Source: Mesorhizobium amorphae (GTDB taxonomy: Bacteria > Pseudomonadota > Alphaproteobacteria > Rhizobiales > Rhizobiaceae). Taken from it: DNA of 48,380 nt. The position numbers and the translations under genes are program-made. Below, piece by piece: positions 17,462-26,481 of this stretch (position 1 is its first letter; each line of letters opens with the position of its first letter). Location: assembly GCF_014843845.1 (NCBI RefSeq), contig NZ_JHQS01000004.1:1-48380 (forward strand), written 5' to 3'. Below the pieces are notes generated by a model. That model ran no database searches and was not told where the DNA came from. It saw nothing but the letters and a program-made list of their open reading frames with translations.

Positions 17462-17830
17462 TCAGGATGAGGGGGCCGCGCAGAATGTTACCCAGAGATT
17501 TTCTTTCCAATCATCATGGTTGGAGAGATTCAAAGGCATAGCCATAGGATATTTTCGAGTGCCCACGCTCACATAGGCGGGATAATTACAGCGAACACGT
17601 GCAAGATGCCTGCCGGTATCTTCATACCTGATGGCGCCGCTCGCGTCAGTCTCGACTAAGCCAATAGCGACGTCAAAGTCGTAGTCCCCATCTTGCGAAA
17701 TGCTATTATCTAGGACGCTGAGCTGGACCGACGTGGCATCTGGAAACGTGGCAGCGTAAAAGACCAGTTGCTCCGCTGCTATCGAGGGCGTAGCCACCAA
17801 AACGCCGGCAAAAAATGCAATGGCGCGCAT
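17462..17830 (-). CDS. Exported protein of unknown function
   Basis: 122 residues. Signal peptide (MRAIAFFAGVLVATPSIAAE), then a beta-rich mature domain with two cysteines (RVRCNYPAY, VTFCAAPSS) that could form a disulfide. A strong GGGAGGAGGAC ribosome site directly upstream supports the ATG at 17830 over the longer frame to 17863. It is convergent with the CusF operon. No family recognised; presence among copper genes is the only hint of function. Confidence 0.7.
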   Translation of the reverse strand: MRAIAFFAGVLVATPSIAAEQLVFYAATFPDATSVQLSVLDNSISQDGDYDFDVAIGLVETDASGAIRYEDTGRHLARVRCNYPAYVSVGTRKYPMAMPLNLSNHDDWKENLWVTFCAAPSS

Positions 17831-18071
17831 GTCCTCCTCCCGAGGATCGAACGATACTATCACCTATCGCATCTATGTTCGAATCGGATCTCTGTGCCGG
17901 TATTGGGCCACGCCGATGGCGACGCTGCGCTGATTGCTTACGCGCGCCATATGCTGGCAGGCCGCCCGCCGTCCTTTCTACGTGCCCCGGCCATGCCGGC
18001 AGCGCAGGCCCTAGCGAATGACCGCATCACCCTGACTGAAACGTGAGCGCTCAAGGCGGTAGTGGGTCATC

Positions 18072-18140
18072 GTGGCGCTGATCGAGGCGAAGGAAGCCGA
18101 GCGACCTGTAGTGCGCGGCCCGTACAAGCGATGCATAAGA
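18072..18140 (+). pseudogene. C-terminal fragment of an IS1-like transposase
   Basis: The frame from 18072 reads VALIEAKEAERPVVRGPYKR, nearly the same as the end of the intact transposase at 9752 (IEAKESEKPVVRGSYKKR). The rest of the gene is deleted up to the left inverted repeat. Confidence 0.75.
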
Positions 18141-18196
18141 ATGCCGCGATGGAACCTCATCCGGATGGCAGCGTTAGCGGTTTAGAGGGTCTGTGG

Positions 18197-18379
18197 ATGG
18201 CGGACGAGCCCAATAAACTCCAATCGGTGGACGGGCCGCTGGACGACCCAGTGATTATGCGGCTAATCAAAGAAACAGGCATCACCCAAGAGCAGGCTCG
18301 CGAGATTGTCAGCCTTTTGGGCACCGTCAATTGGTCGTCGCTCATGCGAGAAGCGCGGTTGATAAAACCAAAACGCTGA
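18197..18379 (+). CDS. 60-residue unknown passenger protein of the 345-bp element
   Basis: Starts MADEPNKLQSVDGPLDDPVI and ends SLMREARLIKPKR. It is mostly helical with a middle segment (TGITQEQAREIVSLLG) that looks like a small helix-turn-helix or UBA-like fold. No signal peptide. It ends just before the right inverted repeat, so it moves with the element. A weak AGAGGG precedes the ATG. No named family recognised. Confidence 0.55.
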   Translation: MADEPNKLQSVDGPLDDPVIMRLIKETGITQEQAREIVSLLGTVNWSSLMREARLIKPKR

Positions 18380-18446
18380 ATTTTTTCAAACTGACCCCCT
18401 CGTCAAGGCTCTTTTCTTGCGCTGCACCATATGCCATAGAGCCTGT

Positions 18447-18812
18447 GTGAAGTTCCGGATCTTATTGCCCCGTCTGCTTACGATTCTGGCTGTCGTGAGC
18501 CTTCTGGCCGCGCCGATGGTGACACCGTCTGCTGCGGCAATGATGGTTGTCGATCCTATGGCGACGACAGTGGATATGGCATCCATGCCGGACGGCATGC
18601 CGTGTCCTTCGGATCAGAGGCAGCAACTACCTGATTGCCAGAAGTCCTGTCCCCTCGCGACCTTGTGTATCGCCAAGTGCTTTCCGAGCGCGTCGACGAC
18701 CGCAGCAATCACGCTGACCCGGTTATCAGCTGCTGACCTGATCGCGCCTGGCAATGACATCGGACGGGATCTCCTGCCTAGTCCGCCACCTCCCAGACCT
18801 CCACGAACCTGA
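18447..18812 (+). CDS. Small exported Cys-rich protein heading the cusBA operon
   Basis: 121 residues from GTG 18447 (a TTG at 18417 is the alternative). Signal peptide (LLTILAVVSLLAAPMVTPSA), a Met-rich stretch (MMVVDPMATTVDMASMPDGM) and a cysteine cluster (PDCQKSCPLATLCIAKC). It ends SPPPPRPPRT. It lies upstream of the FixH-like, CusB and CusA genes and has a frameshifted duplicate at 40659. Met and Cys clusters suit Cu(I) binding. The proline-rich end could alternatively slow translation, as in known regulatory leader peptides. Function is inferred from position and composition only. Confidence 0.65.
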   Translation: MKFRILLPRLLTILAVVSLLAAPMVTPSAAAMMVVDPMATTVDMASMPDGMPCPSDQRQQLPDCQKSCPLATLCIAKCFPSASTTAAITLTRLSAADLIAPGNDIGRDLLPSPPPPRPPRT

Positions 18813-18956
18813 ATTCATCGACGGCTCCATAGGGGCCGTTTGTCGCTGCAGGGCTGACGGCCTTGCGGCGAGAGTCCGTGGTTTTGGCATCAGCCTGGCC
18901 ACCAACCCGCCGTGCATTCCGCGCGGCCGAATGATGAACTTTGGGAAAATCTGACA

Positions 18957-19364
18957 ATGAACTTTTGCAATGCGAAGCACGTCGCAGCCGCGGCGCTGAT
19001 CGGTCTTGCTGTCGGCGGTGCCAATTCGAGGGCCTGGGCTGGGATCGACGATTATGAGTTTCAACTCGTTCAAGGCGCGATCAAGAACGGCGATGGCGCG
19101 ATTGTGGCTGTCCGACTCATCGACAAGCGCTCCGGCAAGGTGGTGCCCGACGCGGTGATTTTTGCCAAGCGCGTCGACATGGCGCCGGACGGTATGGAGA
19201 TGATGGCGGCGCCAATCGAGTCGTTGCCCTCGACGGAGCCCGGCATCTATCGGTTCAAGGCCAATCTGATGATGCCAGGTGGCTGGCGCCTGTCGCTCGG
19301 CGCCAAGGTGCAGGGCGAAACCGGGTCTCTCGAAAACAAGCTCGAATTCAAGGCCACGCCATGA
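18957..19364 (+). CDS. FixH/YtkA-like periplasmic protein of the cus operon
   Basis: 135 residues with a signal peptide (AAAALIGLAVGGANSRAWA), then a beta-sandwich domain (FQLVQGAIKNGDGAIVAVRL, GIYRFKANLMMPGGWRLSLG) typical of FixH/YtkA-like proteins found next to copper and heavy-metal RND pumps. The reaction is unknown; family members are thought to help metal delivery or adaptor assembly. It overlaps the CusB gene by 4 bp (ATGA). Confidence 0.75.
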   Translation: MNFCNAKHVAAAALIGLAVGGANSRAWAGIDDYEFQLVQGAIKNGDGAIVAVRLIDKRSGKVVPDAVIFAKRVDMAPDGMEMMAAPIESLPSTEPGIYRFKANLMMPGGWRLSLGAKVQGETGSLENKLEFKATP

Positions 19365-20806
19365 GTCGCGCAGGCCGTACCGGCCTCACCCTCGCCGCCA
19401 TAATGGCGGCGGGGGCTGGAGGCTATTGGTTGGGGCATCGCAATCTCGCGCTGCCTGCCACTCCATGGCTACAAGCTGTCGCCTGGTTCGAAGGCACTGC
19501 GACGGCCCCGGCGAGCGCCAATCCTGCGCCCACCGGACCCGTGATATACTACCGAGATCCGGACGGCCTCCCGGCCTATGCGGCAACTCCGAAAAAGACC
19601 GCCGATGGGCGGGACTTCCTGCCCGTTCTGGCCGGGGAGGACCTGAGCTTCGAGGACAAGCCGCCGGCCGCCGCCGCGACCGTCGCCGCTACTCCTGCGA
19701 ACGGCGAACCGAAGCGGATCTTGTACTACCGCAACCCAATGGGACTGCCGGACACATCGCCGGCGCCAAAGAAGGATTCGATGGGGATGGATTACATCCC
19801 CGTCTACGCGGGCGAGGACGACGACGGTTCGACCGTCAAAGTCGCGACAGGCAAACTGCAGCGGACCGGCGTCCGGTCGGAGGTCGCCACCGAGCAGGTG
19901 ATCGTTCGTCCGGTGCGGGTGCCCGGCACCGTGCAGCTTGATGAACGGCGCATCACAGTGGTCGCAACGCGCTCAGATGCCTTCATCGACAATGTAGCGG
20001 ACGTCACCACCGGCGATCGGGTCAAAAGAGGCGAGCCGCTGATGCGGCTGTATTCGGCCGAGATCGCCACGGCGAGCGCCCAATACCTCACCGATCTGAA
20101 CGGAAGCGGCCGTGCCTCGGCCGGGGCTCGCCAGCGCCTCGAGAATCTTGCGGTCCCACCCGATGTGATCGCCACAATCGACCGCACCCGCCAGGTTCTG
20201 ACTTCCATTACCTGGAGCGCGCCGCGCGATGGCGTGATCCTCGAGCGCAATGTGGTCGAAGGCATGAAGGCGTCGCCCGGCGACGTGCTCTTCCGCCTCG
20301 CCGATGTCTCGACCGTCTGGATTGTCGCCGACGTGCCCGAATATGAACTGGGAGCCGTGAAGATCGGCGCCGTCGCCACGATCCGGGTGCGAAGTCTGCC
20401 CGGCCAGAGCTTCAGCGGCCGTGTCGCCCTGATTTATCCGCAGGTCGCCAAGGAAACGCGCTCGACCAGCGTGCGGATCGAGATTCCCAATCCGGATGGT
20501 GTGTTGCTGCCGGACATGTATGCCGATGTCGAGATCGGCAGCGGCAGCAATGCCCCGGTCGTCGCTGTCCCCGACAGCGCGGTGATCGACACCGGCACGC
20601 GGCAGGTCGTGATCCTCGACAAGGGCGAGGGCCGGTTCGAGCCGCGAGAGGTCAAGATCGGCCTTCAGGGCGGGGGCTTTACCGAAATCCGCAACGGCGT
20701 TGCCGCCGGCGATCGGGTCGTGGTCTCGGCCAATTTTCTCATCGACGCCGAGAGCAATCTGAAGGCTGCGCTGAGCGGCATGACGAGCGCGGAGACTACG
20801 CCATGA
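19361..20806 (+). CDS. cusB: CusB-like RND periplasmic adaptor with two heavy-metal-binding domains
   Basis: 481 residues. An N-terminal membrane/signal segment is followed by two heavy-metal-binding repeats: one near residue 60 (IYYRDPDGLPAY) and one near residue 119 (ILYYRNPMGLPDTSPAPKKD, then SMGMDYIPVY). The second is the canonical form; in the first the Met positions are replaced (PDG, ADGRDFLPV). Barrel-sandwich, hairpin and membrane-proximal domains follow (PGTVQLDERR, VEGMKASPGDVLFRLADVS). It bridges CusA and CusC and presents Cu(I)/Ag(I) to the pump. Overlaps cusA by 4 bp. Confidence 0.92.
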   Translation: MSRAGRTGLTLAAIMAAGAGGYWLGHRNLALPATPWLQAVAWFEGTATAPASANPAPTGPVIYYRDPDGLPAYAATPKKTADGRDFLPVLAGEDLSFEDKPPAAAATVAATPANGEPKRILYYRNPMGLPDTSPAPKKDSMGMDYIPVYAGEDDDGSTVKVATGKLQRTGVRSEVATEQVIVRPVRVPGTVQLDERRITVVATRSDAFIDNVADVTTGDRVKRGEPLMRLYSAEIATASAQYLTDLNGSGRASAGARQRLENLAVPPDVIATIDRTRQVLTSITWSAPRDGVILERNVVEGMKASPGDVLFRLADVSTVWIVADVPEYELGAVKIGAVATIRVRSLPGQSFSGRVALIYPQVAKETRSTSVRIEIPNPDGVLLPDMYADVEIGSGSNAPVVAVPDSAVIDTGTRQVVILDKGEGRFEPREVKIGLQGGGFTEIRNGVAAGDRVVVSANFLIDAESNLKAALSGMTSAETTP

Positions 20807-23800
20807 TCGCCCGGCTCATCGCGTGGTCCGCACGCAATCTCGTCCTGATCTTCGTCGGTACGGCCTTCGCAGTGGCCGCCGGAGCCTATGCGCTGAAGAC
20901 ACTTCCGCTGGACGCCATTCCGGACCTTTCGGATGTTCAGGTCATCGTCTACACCGAATATCCCGGCCAGGCGCCGCAGGTGGTCGAGGACCAGGTCACC
21001 TATCCCCTGACGACGGCAATGCTGACGGTGCCGAAGTCCAAGGTGGTGCGCGGGTTCTCCTTCTTCGGCGTGTCCTTCGTCTATGTCATCTTCGAGGACG
21101 GCACGGATCCCTATTGGGCACGCAGCCGCGTACTAGAATATCTCAACGCCGCCGCGCAACGCCTACCGGCTGGCGTCACGCCGGGCCTCGGCCCCGATGC
21201 GACCGGCGTCGGCTGGGTCTACCAGTACGCCGTCGTCGCCAAGGACATGACGTTGGCCGAGTTGCGGTCGCTGCAGGACTGGGTGGTGCGATACGCCGCC
21301 TCCAAGGCGGAGGGGGTCGCCGAGGTCGCGAGCGTCGGCGGCTTCGTCAAGCAGTACAACATCGTCGTCGATCCGTTGCGGCTGCGCGCCCAAGGCATAT
21401 CGCTCTCGATGGTTCGTGACGCCGTACGCGCCAGCAATCGGGATGTCGGCGGGCGCACGTTGGAGCTTTCCGAATTCGAGTTCATGGTGCGCGGCCGCGG
21501 CTACATCAAGTCGATGGCCGATATCGAAGACATCGTCCTGAAGACGGATCAGGGCGTGCCGCTGCGCCTCAAGGACGTCGCCAGGGTCGAGATCGGTCCC
21601 GACGAACGGCGCGGCATCACCGAACTCAACGGCGAAGGCGAGGTCGCGAGCGGCATCGTCCTGCAGAGGTTCGGGGCCAATGCCCTGACTGTGATCGAGA
21701 ACGTCAAGCAACGCTTGAGCGACATCGCCGGGAGCCTTCCCAAGGGTGTCGAGATCGTGCCGGTCTATGATCGCTCGCAGCTCATCGAAGCGGCGATCGA
21801 GACATTGAAGCGCACACTAGCCGAGGAAAGCATCATCGTCGCCCTGGTTTGCGTGGTGTTTCTCCTTCACCTGCGCAGCGCGCTCGTCGCCATCTTGATG
21901 CTGCCGGTCGGCATCCTGATGGCGTTCGGCGCCATGAAGGCCATCGGGCTCGGCTCCAACATCATGAGCCTCGGCGGCATCGCCATAGCCGTCGGCGCGA
22001 TGATCGATGCCGCAATCGTCATGATCGAGAATGCACACAAGCATCTGGAGCGTGCTCCGCCCGGCAAGCCGCGAGTACAGATCCTGATCGATGCGGCGAG
22101 CGAGGTCGGTCCGGCGTTGTTCTTCAGCCTCCTCGTCATAACGGTATCGTTCCTGCCGATCTTTACGCTCGAGTCGCAGGAAGGCCGGATGTTCGGTCCT
22201 CTCGCCTTCACCAAGACCTTCGCCATGGCGGCCGCAGCAATCCTGTCAATCACGCTGGTGCCGGCCTTGATGGTGGTCTTCGTGCGCGGCCGGATCATCC
22301 CGGAACACAAGAACCCGATCAATCGGTTCCTGATCTGGATCTACCGTCCCGTCATTCGCGGCGTCCTGAAGGCGAAGACGCTCACCATCGCGCTCGCGTT
22401 TGTCGTGCTTGGCGTCTCCGTCTGGCCGGTAAGCCAGATCGGCTCGGAATTCATGCCGAGCCTGAACGAAGGCACGCTGATGTACATGCCGACGACCCTG
22501 CCGGGGATCTCCGTCACCAAGGCGGCGGAACTCCTGCAAATGCAGGACCGAATTATCAAGTCTTTTCCGGAGGTGGATTCGGTCTATGGCAAAGCGGGCA
22601 GGGCTATGACCGCGACCGACCCGGCCCCCACCGAGATGTTCGAGACCATCATCAATCTGAAGCCAAAGGATCAATGGCGGACTGGCGTCACCATCGACAG
22701 CCTGAAGACCGAGATGGACAAGGCTCTGCAGTTCCCCGGCGTCTCCAACGCCTGGACCATGCCAATCCGCGCCCGCATCGACATGCTTTCGACCGGCATC
22801 CGGACGCCCGTCGGCGTCAAGGTGTTCGGCACCGACCTCACGCAGATGGAACAGATCGCGCGCCAGATCGAAGCGGCCCTCAAAACGGTTCCGGGCACGT
22901 CGAGTGCCTATGCCGAGCGGGTTATTGGTGGCTACTATCTCGATATCGTCCCGGATCGCGAGGCCCTTGGCCGCTACGGCCTTGGCGTCGGCGACGTCCA
23001 GGACGTCATCGCGACCGCGCTTGGTGGCGAGACCGTGACGACCACCGTCGAGGGACGTGAGCGATATGGGGTCAACATCCGCTACCCCCGTGATCTGCGC
23101 TCGAATCCACAGTCGATCGCCACCGACGTCGAAGTGCCGTTGCCTGGCGGCGGCGCCATCCCGCTCGGCGAGGTGGCCAAAGTCCAGCTCACGCGCGGCG
23201 CGACCTCGATCCGCACCGAGAATGGCCAGCTCGCGACTTACATCTTCGTCGACATCAACGGCCGGGATCTCGGCGGCTATGTCGCCGACGCCCAGAAGGC
23301 CGTCGCGGAAACGGTGAAGCTGCCGCCCGGCTATTCGGTCGCCTGGAGCGGGCAGTTCGAATATCTGGAGCGAGCCGCGGCGCGCATGAAGATCGTCGTG
23401 CCGGTCACGCTGCTCATCATCTTCCTCCTGCTCTACCTTAACTTCCGGGCGCTCACCGAGACGTTGATCGTCATGCTGTCCTTGCCCTTTGCCCTAGTCG
23501 GCGGGATCTGGCTGATGTGGTGGCTTGGCTTCAACATGTCGGTGGCGGTCGCGGTCGGCTTCATAGCGCTGGCCGGCGTCGCCGCCGAGACTGGTGTCGT
23601 CATGCTGATCTATCTGGAGCAGGCCATGGCCGAAGTGAAGGCCGAGCGGGACGCGCACAAACAGCCGTTCGTCCGGGCAGATATCTATGAGGCGATCATG
23701 CTTGGCGCAGTGGAACGTGTCCGGCCGAAGATGATGACTGTCGTTGCCATCATGGCCGGTCTGGTCCCGATCCTCTGGAGCACAGGCACCGGCTCGGAAG

Positions 23801-23985
23801 TGATGCAGCGCATCGCCGTACCGATGATCGGTGGTATGATCTCATCTACGATCCTGACTCTGGTAGTGATCCCGGCGATCTACGGGTTGGTCAAGGGATG
23901 GCGGATGCCGAAAGGCATTGCATCGACGACGACCGACAAGGTTGCGCTCACGGAACCTGCAATGTTTGACCTCGCTGCCGAATAA
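20803..23985 (+). CDS. cusA: CusA-type heavy-metal RND efflux pump
   Basis: 1060 residues, the family length. Twelve membrane helices are split by two large periplasmic loops. HME-RND signatures include LPLDAIPDLSDVQVIVYTEY near the start, GAMIDAAIVMIENAHKH in helix 4 (proton-relay acidic residue) and MTATDPAPTEMFETIINLKP in the second loop. Motifs and the neighbouring CusB/CusF point to Cu(I)/Ag(I) rather than Co/Zn/Cd. It exports metal from periplasm or cytoplasm through CusC using the proton gradient. Starts on the ATGA overlap with cusB. Confidence 0.95.
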   Translation: MIARLIAWSARNLVLIFVGTAFAVAAGAYALKTLPLDAIPDLSDVQVIVYTEYPGQAPQVVEDQVTYPLTTAMLTVPKSKVVRGFSFFGVSFVYVIFEDGTDPYWARSRVLEYLNAAAQRLPAGVTPGLGPDATGVGWVYQYAVVAKDMTLAELRSLQDWVVRYAASKAEGVAEVASVGGFVKQYNIVVDPLRLRAQGISLSMVRDAVRASNRDVGGRTLELSEFEFMVRGRGYIKSMADIEDIVLKTDQGVPLRLKDVARVEIGPDERRGITELNGEGEVASGIVLQRFGANALTVIENVKQRLSDIAGSLPKGVEIVPVYDRSQLIEAAIETLKRTLAEESIIVALVCVVFLLHLRSALVAILMLPVGILMAFGAMKAIGLGSNIMSLGGIAIAVGAMIDAAIVMIENAHKHLERAPPGKPRVQILIDAASEVGPALFFSLLVITVSFLPIFTLESQEGRMFGPLAFTKTFAMAAAAILSITLVPALMVVFVRGRIIPEHKNPINRFLIWIYRPVIRGVLKAKTLTIALAFVVLGVSVWPVSQIGSEFMPSLNEGTLMYMPTTLPGISVTKAAELLQMQDRIIKSFPEVDSVYGKAGRAMTATDPAPTEMFETIINLKPKDQWRTGVTIDSLKTEMDKALQFPGVSNAWTMPIRARIDMLSTGIRTPVGVKVFGTDLTQMEQIARQIEAALKTVPGTSSAYAERVIGGYYLDIVPDREALGRYGLGVGDVQDVIATALGGETVTTTVEGRERYGVNIRYPRDLRSNPQSIATDVEVPLPGGGAIPLGEVAKVQLTRGATSIRTENGQLATYIFVDINGRDLGGYVADAQKAVAETVKLPPGYSVAWSGQFEYLERAAARMKIVVPVTLLIIFLLLYLNFRALTETLIVMLSLPFALVGGIWLMWWLGFNMSVAVAVGFIALAGVAAETGVVMLIYLEQAMAEVKAERDAHKQPFVRADIYEAIMLGAVERVRPKMMTVVAIMAGLVPILWSTGTGSEVMQRIAVPMIGGMISSTILTLVVIPAIYGLVKGWRMPKGIASTTTDKVALTEPAMFDLAAE

Positions 23986-23997
23986 TGGAGGCCGCAA

Positions 23998-24325
23998 TGA
24001 TGAACGAGACGATGGGGAGCGGGATGATGTGGGCACGGGCGCCGCAGTCTTGCTGGTCGTCATCGTGGCGCTGTTGATCGCTGCGGTTTCTGCAGCGCTC
24101 GCGCAGCCTGGGGTTTTCGGTCGACGCTGCTGTCGCTCTATCACGATAGGGAGCGCGAGAGCGTCGACGTCAAGGCAAGCCAGGCTGGTGGAGATCGACA
24201 GGAAGATCGCCGAAATGGTCGGATTGCGCCATCTGCTGCAACACCTGGTCGAGCACTGCCACGGCGGCGAGCGGCCGGACTGCCCGATCATCGACGAACT
24301 GGCGGGAGAAGGCATGGTGCAGTGA
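23998..24325 (+). pseudogene. Relic: small Met-rich membrane protein fused to a CueR-type MerR C-terminus
   Basis: Just after cusA, an ATG at 23998 starts MMNETMGSGMMW, the beginning of small Met-rich membrane proteins common in copper operons. A frameshift separates it from its hydrophobic helix (GAAVLLVVIVALLIAAVSAA). The sequence then becomes LLSLYHDRERESVDVKASQ and, after another frame change, ARLVEIDRKIAEMVGLRHLL and HCHGGERPDCPIIDELAG. That is the dimerisation helix and metal-loop end (Cys-x7-Cys type) of a CueR-like copper regulator. The DNA-binding half is missing. The regulator is therefore dead here. Confidence 0.7.
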
Positions 24326-24454
24326 AATGGATCGCCGCCGCGATCCGGTCGCTGGCCTGCACCGCCACTGCCGCTTTGCACACAGTTAAATTCGTTTGTG
24401 CTAATGTATTGCCCGCCATGCACAGTCGCGCATGACGAACATTGGGAGGATGCG

Positions 24455-24877
24455 ATGAACACCATGAATCGTAGATCTGCAATTGCCCTCGGTATGACGG
24501 CTGCCGCGGTAACGCCTCTGTTTACCCTGGCGACATCTGCCAAGGTCAGGGAATACGGTCCGACTGAAGGCAAGGAACTGGCGCCGGGCGTCAGGGTGGT
24601 GGAGGTCGGCACCGGGAACGCCGACATTCCCGCCTACAAGAGCATCGCAATCGTCGACGTGGTCTTTCAGCCCGGAGCCGTGGTTCCTGCGATGGTGATG
24701 GACAACGACATGGTATGCACGATTGTTTCCGGTGAATTCACCATCAAGAAGGTGGACAAGGAATTCAAGCTCAAGGAAGGCGACATGTACACTTGCGCCA
24801 AGGGCAAGACCGACGAGGCGACGAATACAAGCGCAGTGGTTGGCGTGCATCGCCTTGCCGTCCTGATCCCTGCTTAG
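24455..24877 (+). CDS. Exported single-domain cupin protein
   Basis: 140 residues. A signal (MNRRSAIALGMTAAAVTPLF, with RR near the start, possibly Tat) is followed by one cupin barrel (VDVVFQPGAVVPAMVMDNDM, CTIVSGEFTIKK, FKLKEGDMYTCAKG). The usual cupin metal histidines are mostly replaced (Val, Met, Cys in their place), so the metal or activity is uncertain. GGGAGGA before the ATG supports the start. It follows the cus genes on the same strand, separated by the CueR relic. Confidence 0.8.
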   Translation: MNTMNRRSAIALGMTAAAVTPLFTLATSAKVREYGPTEGKELAPGVRVVEVGTGNADIPAYKSIAIVDVVFQPGAVVPAMVMDNDMVCTIVSGEFTIKKVDKEFKLKEGDMYTCAKGKTDEATNTSAVVGVHRLAVLIPA

Positions 24878-24879
24878 GA

Positions 24880-25111
24880 GATGCAGGAGGCCTTCGATGC
24901 CCTCCTCCATGAACCGTTCCTGCCAGCGCCAGACGGTCGTCTTCGCTGTCCCGGTTGCCGCCATGATGGCATTCGTTCCCAGGCCTTCCGCGCTGAGCAG
25001 CACGATCCGGGCCCGCCAGACATGCTTCTGGGCCGAATTGCGGTCAGCGGTGATGCCCTCAAGCCGACGACGATCAGCATCGCTGAGTGTGATGGAAATC
25101 CCAGTGCGCAT
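24880..25111 (-). pseudogene. IS630-family transposase, N-terminal fragment
   Basis: From ATG 25111: MRTGISITLSDADRRRLEGI, then RNSAQKHVWRARIVLLSAEG and TAKTTVWRWQERFMEEGIEG, the helix-turn-helix half of IS630 transposases. The match ends after about 75 codons at the cupin gene stop. The DDE catalytic part is absent. Confidence 0.8.
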
Positions 25112-25189
25112 ACCGCAGACTCGCACACGCCGCCATCTGACGGAATCCCCTTCGGGACTCATCCGTCTCGGTCATACCACTAGGTCATC

Positions 25190-26250
25190 GCCCTTCAGCA
25201 CCCTGACAACCGGTAGGCGGATACGCATCGGGTCGACTTTGGCGCCGTTGACGATCATTCGCTCGCACTATGCGGGTCCGCCAAAGCGGCCTCCGGCCGG
25301 CTAATCGGCACTTCGTCCAACGACGTTTTCTTGGCAAGGGCCGCTGCGCCGCGGCTTTGGAGAAGTTTCCGGAAGCTTGGGTGCATGCCTCCATCTGAAT
25401 AGGCATGAGCTTCGATAGTTGCGCCGGAGGCGACAAGCTGCGTGCATCGGCATCGTCTCGAGCGGCCACAGCATCATTTTCCGAATTCAGCACCGGGGGA
25501 CATGAAGCGAGCGGATCGCGTGGATCGCCACCTTCAAACTCGGCGTCGAAAACATAGCGTCCTGGCAGTAGGAGATCTTCGGCGGACGGCCTGTGACTTC
25601 AAAATTGTCATAACCCTGCTTGAGATTTTTCCAAAAATCAAAATTGGGACTATTTCGGTTCTTCGCCATATTTTCCGGGATCATTCGGAACGGAAAAGCC
25701 TGTACCTGAAACGACGATTGGCCGCCTCTTATGGCTTCCCGGACGACCGAATAAATTTCCGCAACGCCGGTATCCGTGAGCGCAAGGCAACCCGATGAAG
25801 AGCAAGCACCATGGACCATCAACGCTTCGCCGCTGTAGCCAAGGGCACTTTCCAGCTTGTTCGGGTAACCGAGATTGAAGGAGAGATAATATTGCGAGTT
25901 CGGATTCATCATGCCCGCGGACACCTGATAAAATCCCTCTGGCGCCTGACGGTCGCCATTCCTGGTTTTGGGTCCGAGTTTGCCGGACCAGCGGCACATG
26001 GGAAACGTCTTCAAGAGCGCATACCGCCCCGAGCGATTGCGTTTCCAGATCTCCAGCTCACTCTCATCCTTGAAGATCGGATCAGAATCGGATCGGCCCG
26101 TGTCATTTTCCGCCTGCCCATATCGCTGACGAGGCTTGCATTGATTGGCTGGTTTGCCTTGTCCGCGACGTCAAGTGCAGTCGAAACGCATCCTGAAATG
26201 AACATGGAAAGCGCGGACAAGGTCAAGAATCTGAACAGTTTCTGCAGCAC
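25190..26250 (-). pseudogene. YafK-type L,D-transpeptidase (YkuD domain), frameshifted
   Basis: The N-terminus (ATG 26250) has a lipoprotein-like signal (LSALSMFISGC). A frameshift near 26080 leads to the YkuD catalytic core: RQAPEGFYQVSAGMMNPNSQ and the active-site motif VHGACSSSGCLALTD with the nucleophile Cys. A further shift near 25510 separates a C-terminal part (SENDAVAARDDADARS) reaching about 25190. Intact enzymes form 3-3 peptidoglycan cross-links or anchor proteins in the periplasm. At least two indels break it here. Confidence 0.7.
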
Positions 26251-26481
26251 CGTAATATCGTCCCTAGGATCCAGTTCCGGTCCGGCCGCGTTATGTCGCG
26301 AGTTGCTGATAGCGGTAGCAGCATTCTCCGTCAGCAGGGTTAACGAAATTTGCGGCTTCTTCGACCCTGGTCAAGAGAGAAAGGAACTGCGTGATCATCA
26401 ACCGATGAGGCCGCATCCGAGTATCTCACCTGGTACATCACAGGATTCGGGGTTGTACCCACGCTTCATTAGTAATCAGGT

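Larger units (their letters stand above)
18058..18402. mobile_element. 345-bp non-autonomous derivative of the same transposon family
   Basis: Left end GGTAGTGGGTCA (18058) and right end TTTCAAACTGACCC (about 18385-18402) match the ends of the 3.7-kb transposon. TCAAGGC is duplicated on both sides (18051-18057, 18403-18409). The paralogous locus at 40607 shows the uninterrupted site (GCGCTCAAGGCTCATTTC). Only 15-20 codons of transposase C-terminus and one small gene remain inside, so it needs a transposase in trans. The right end has lost a base relative to the intact element. Confidence 0.8.

Noticed and set aside
21849..23060. 403-codon plus-strand frame inside cusA
   Set aside because: Out-of-frame reading of cusA with Arg/His-rich composition and no motif.
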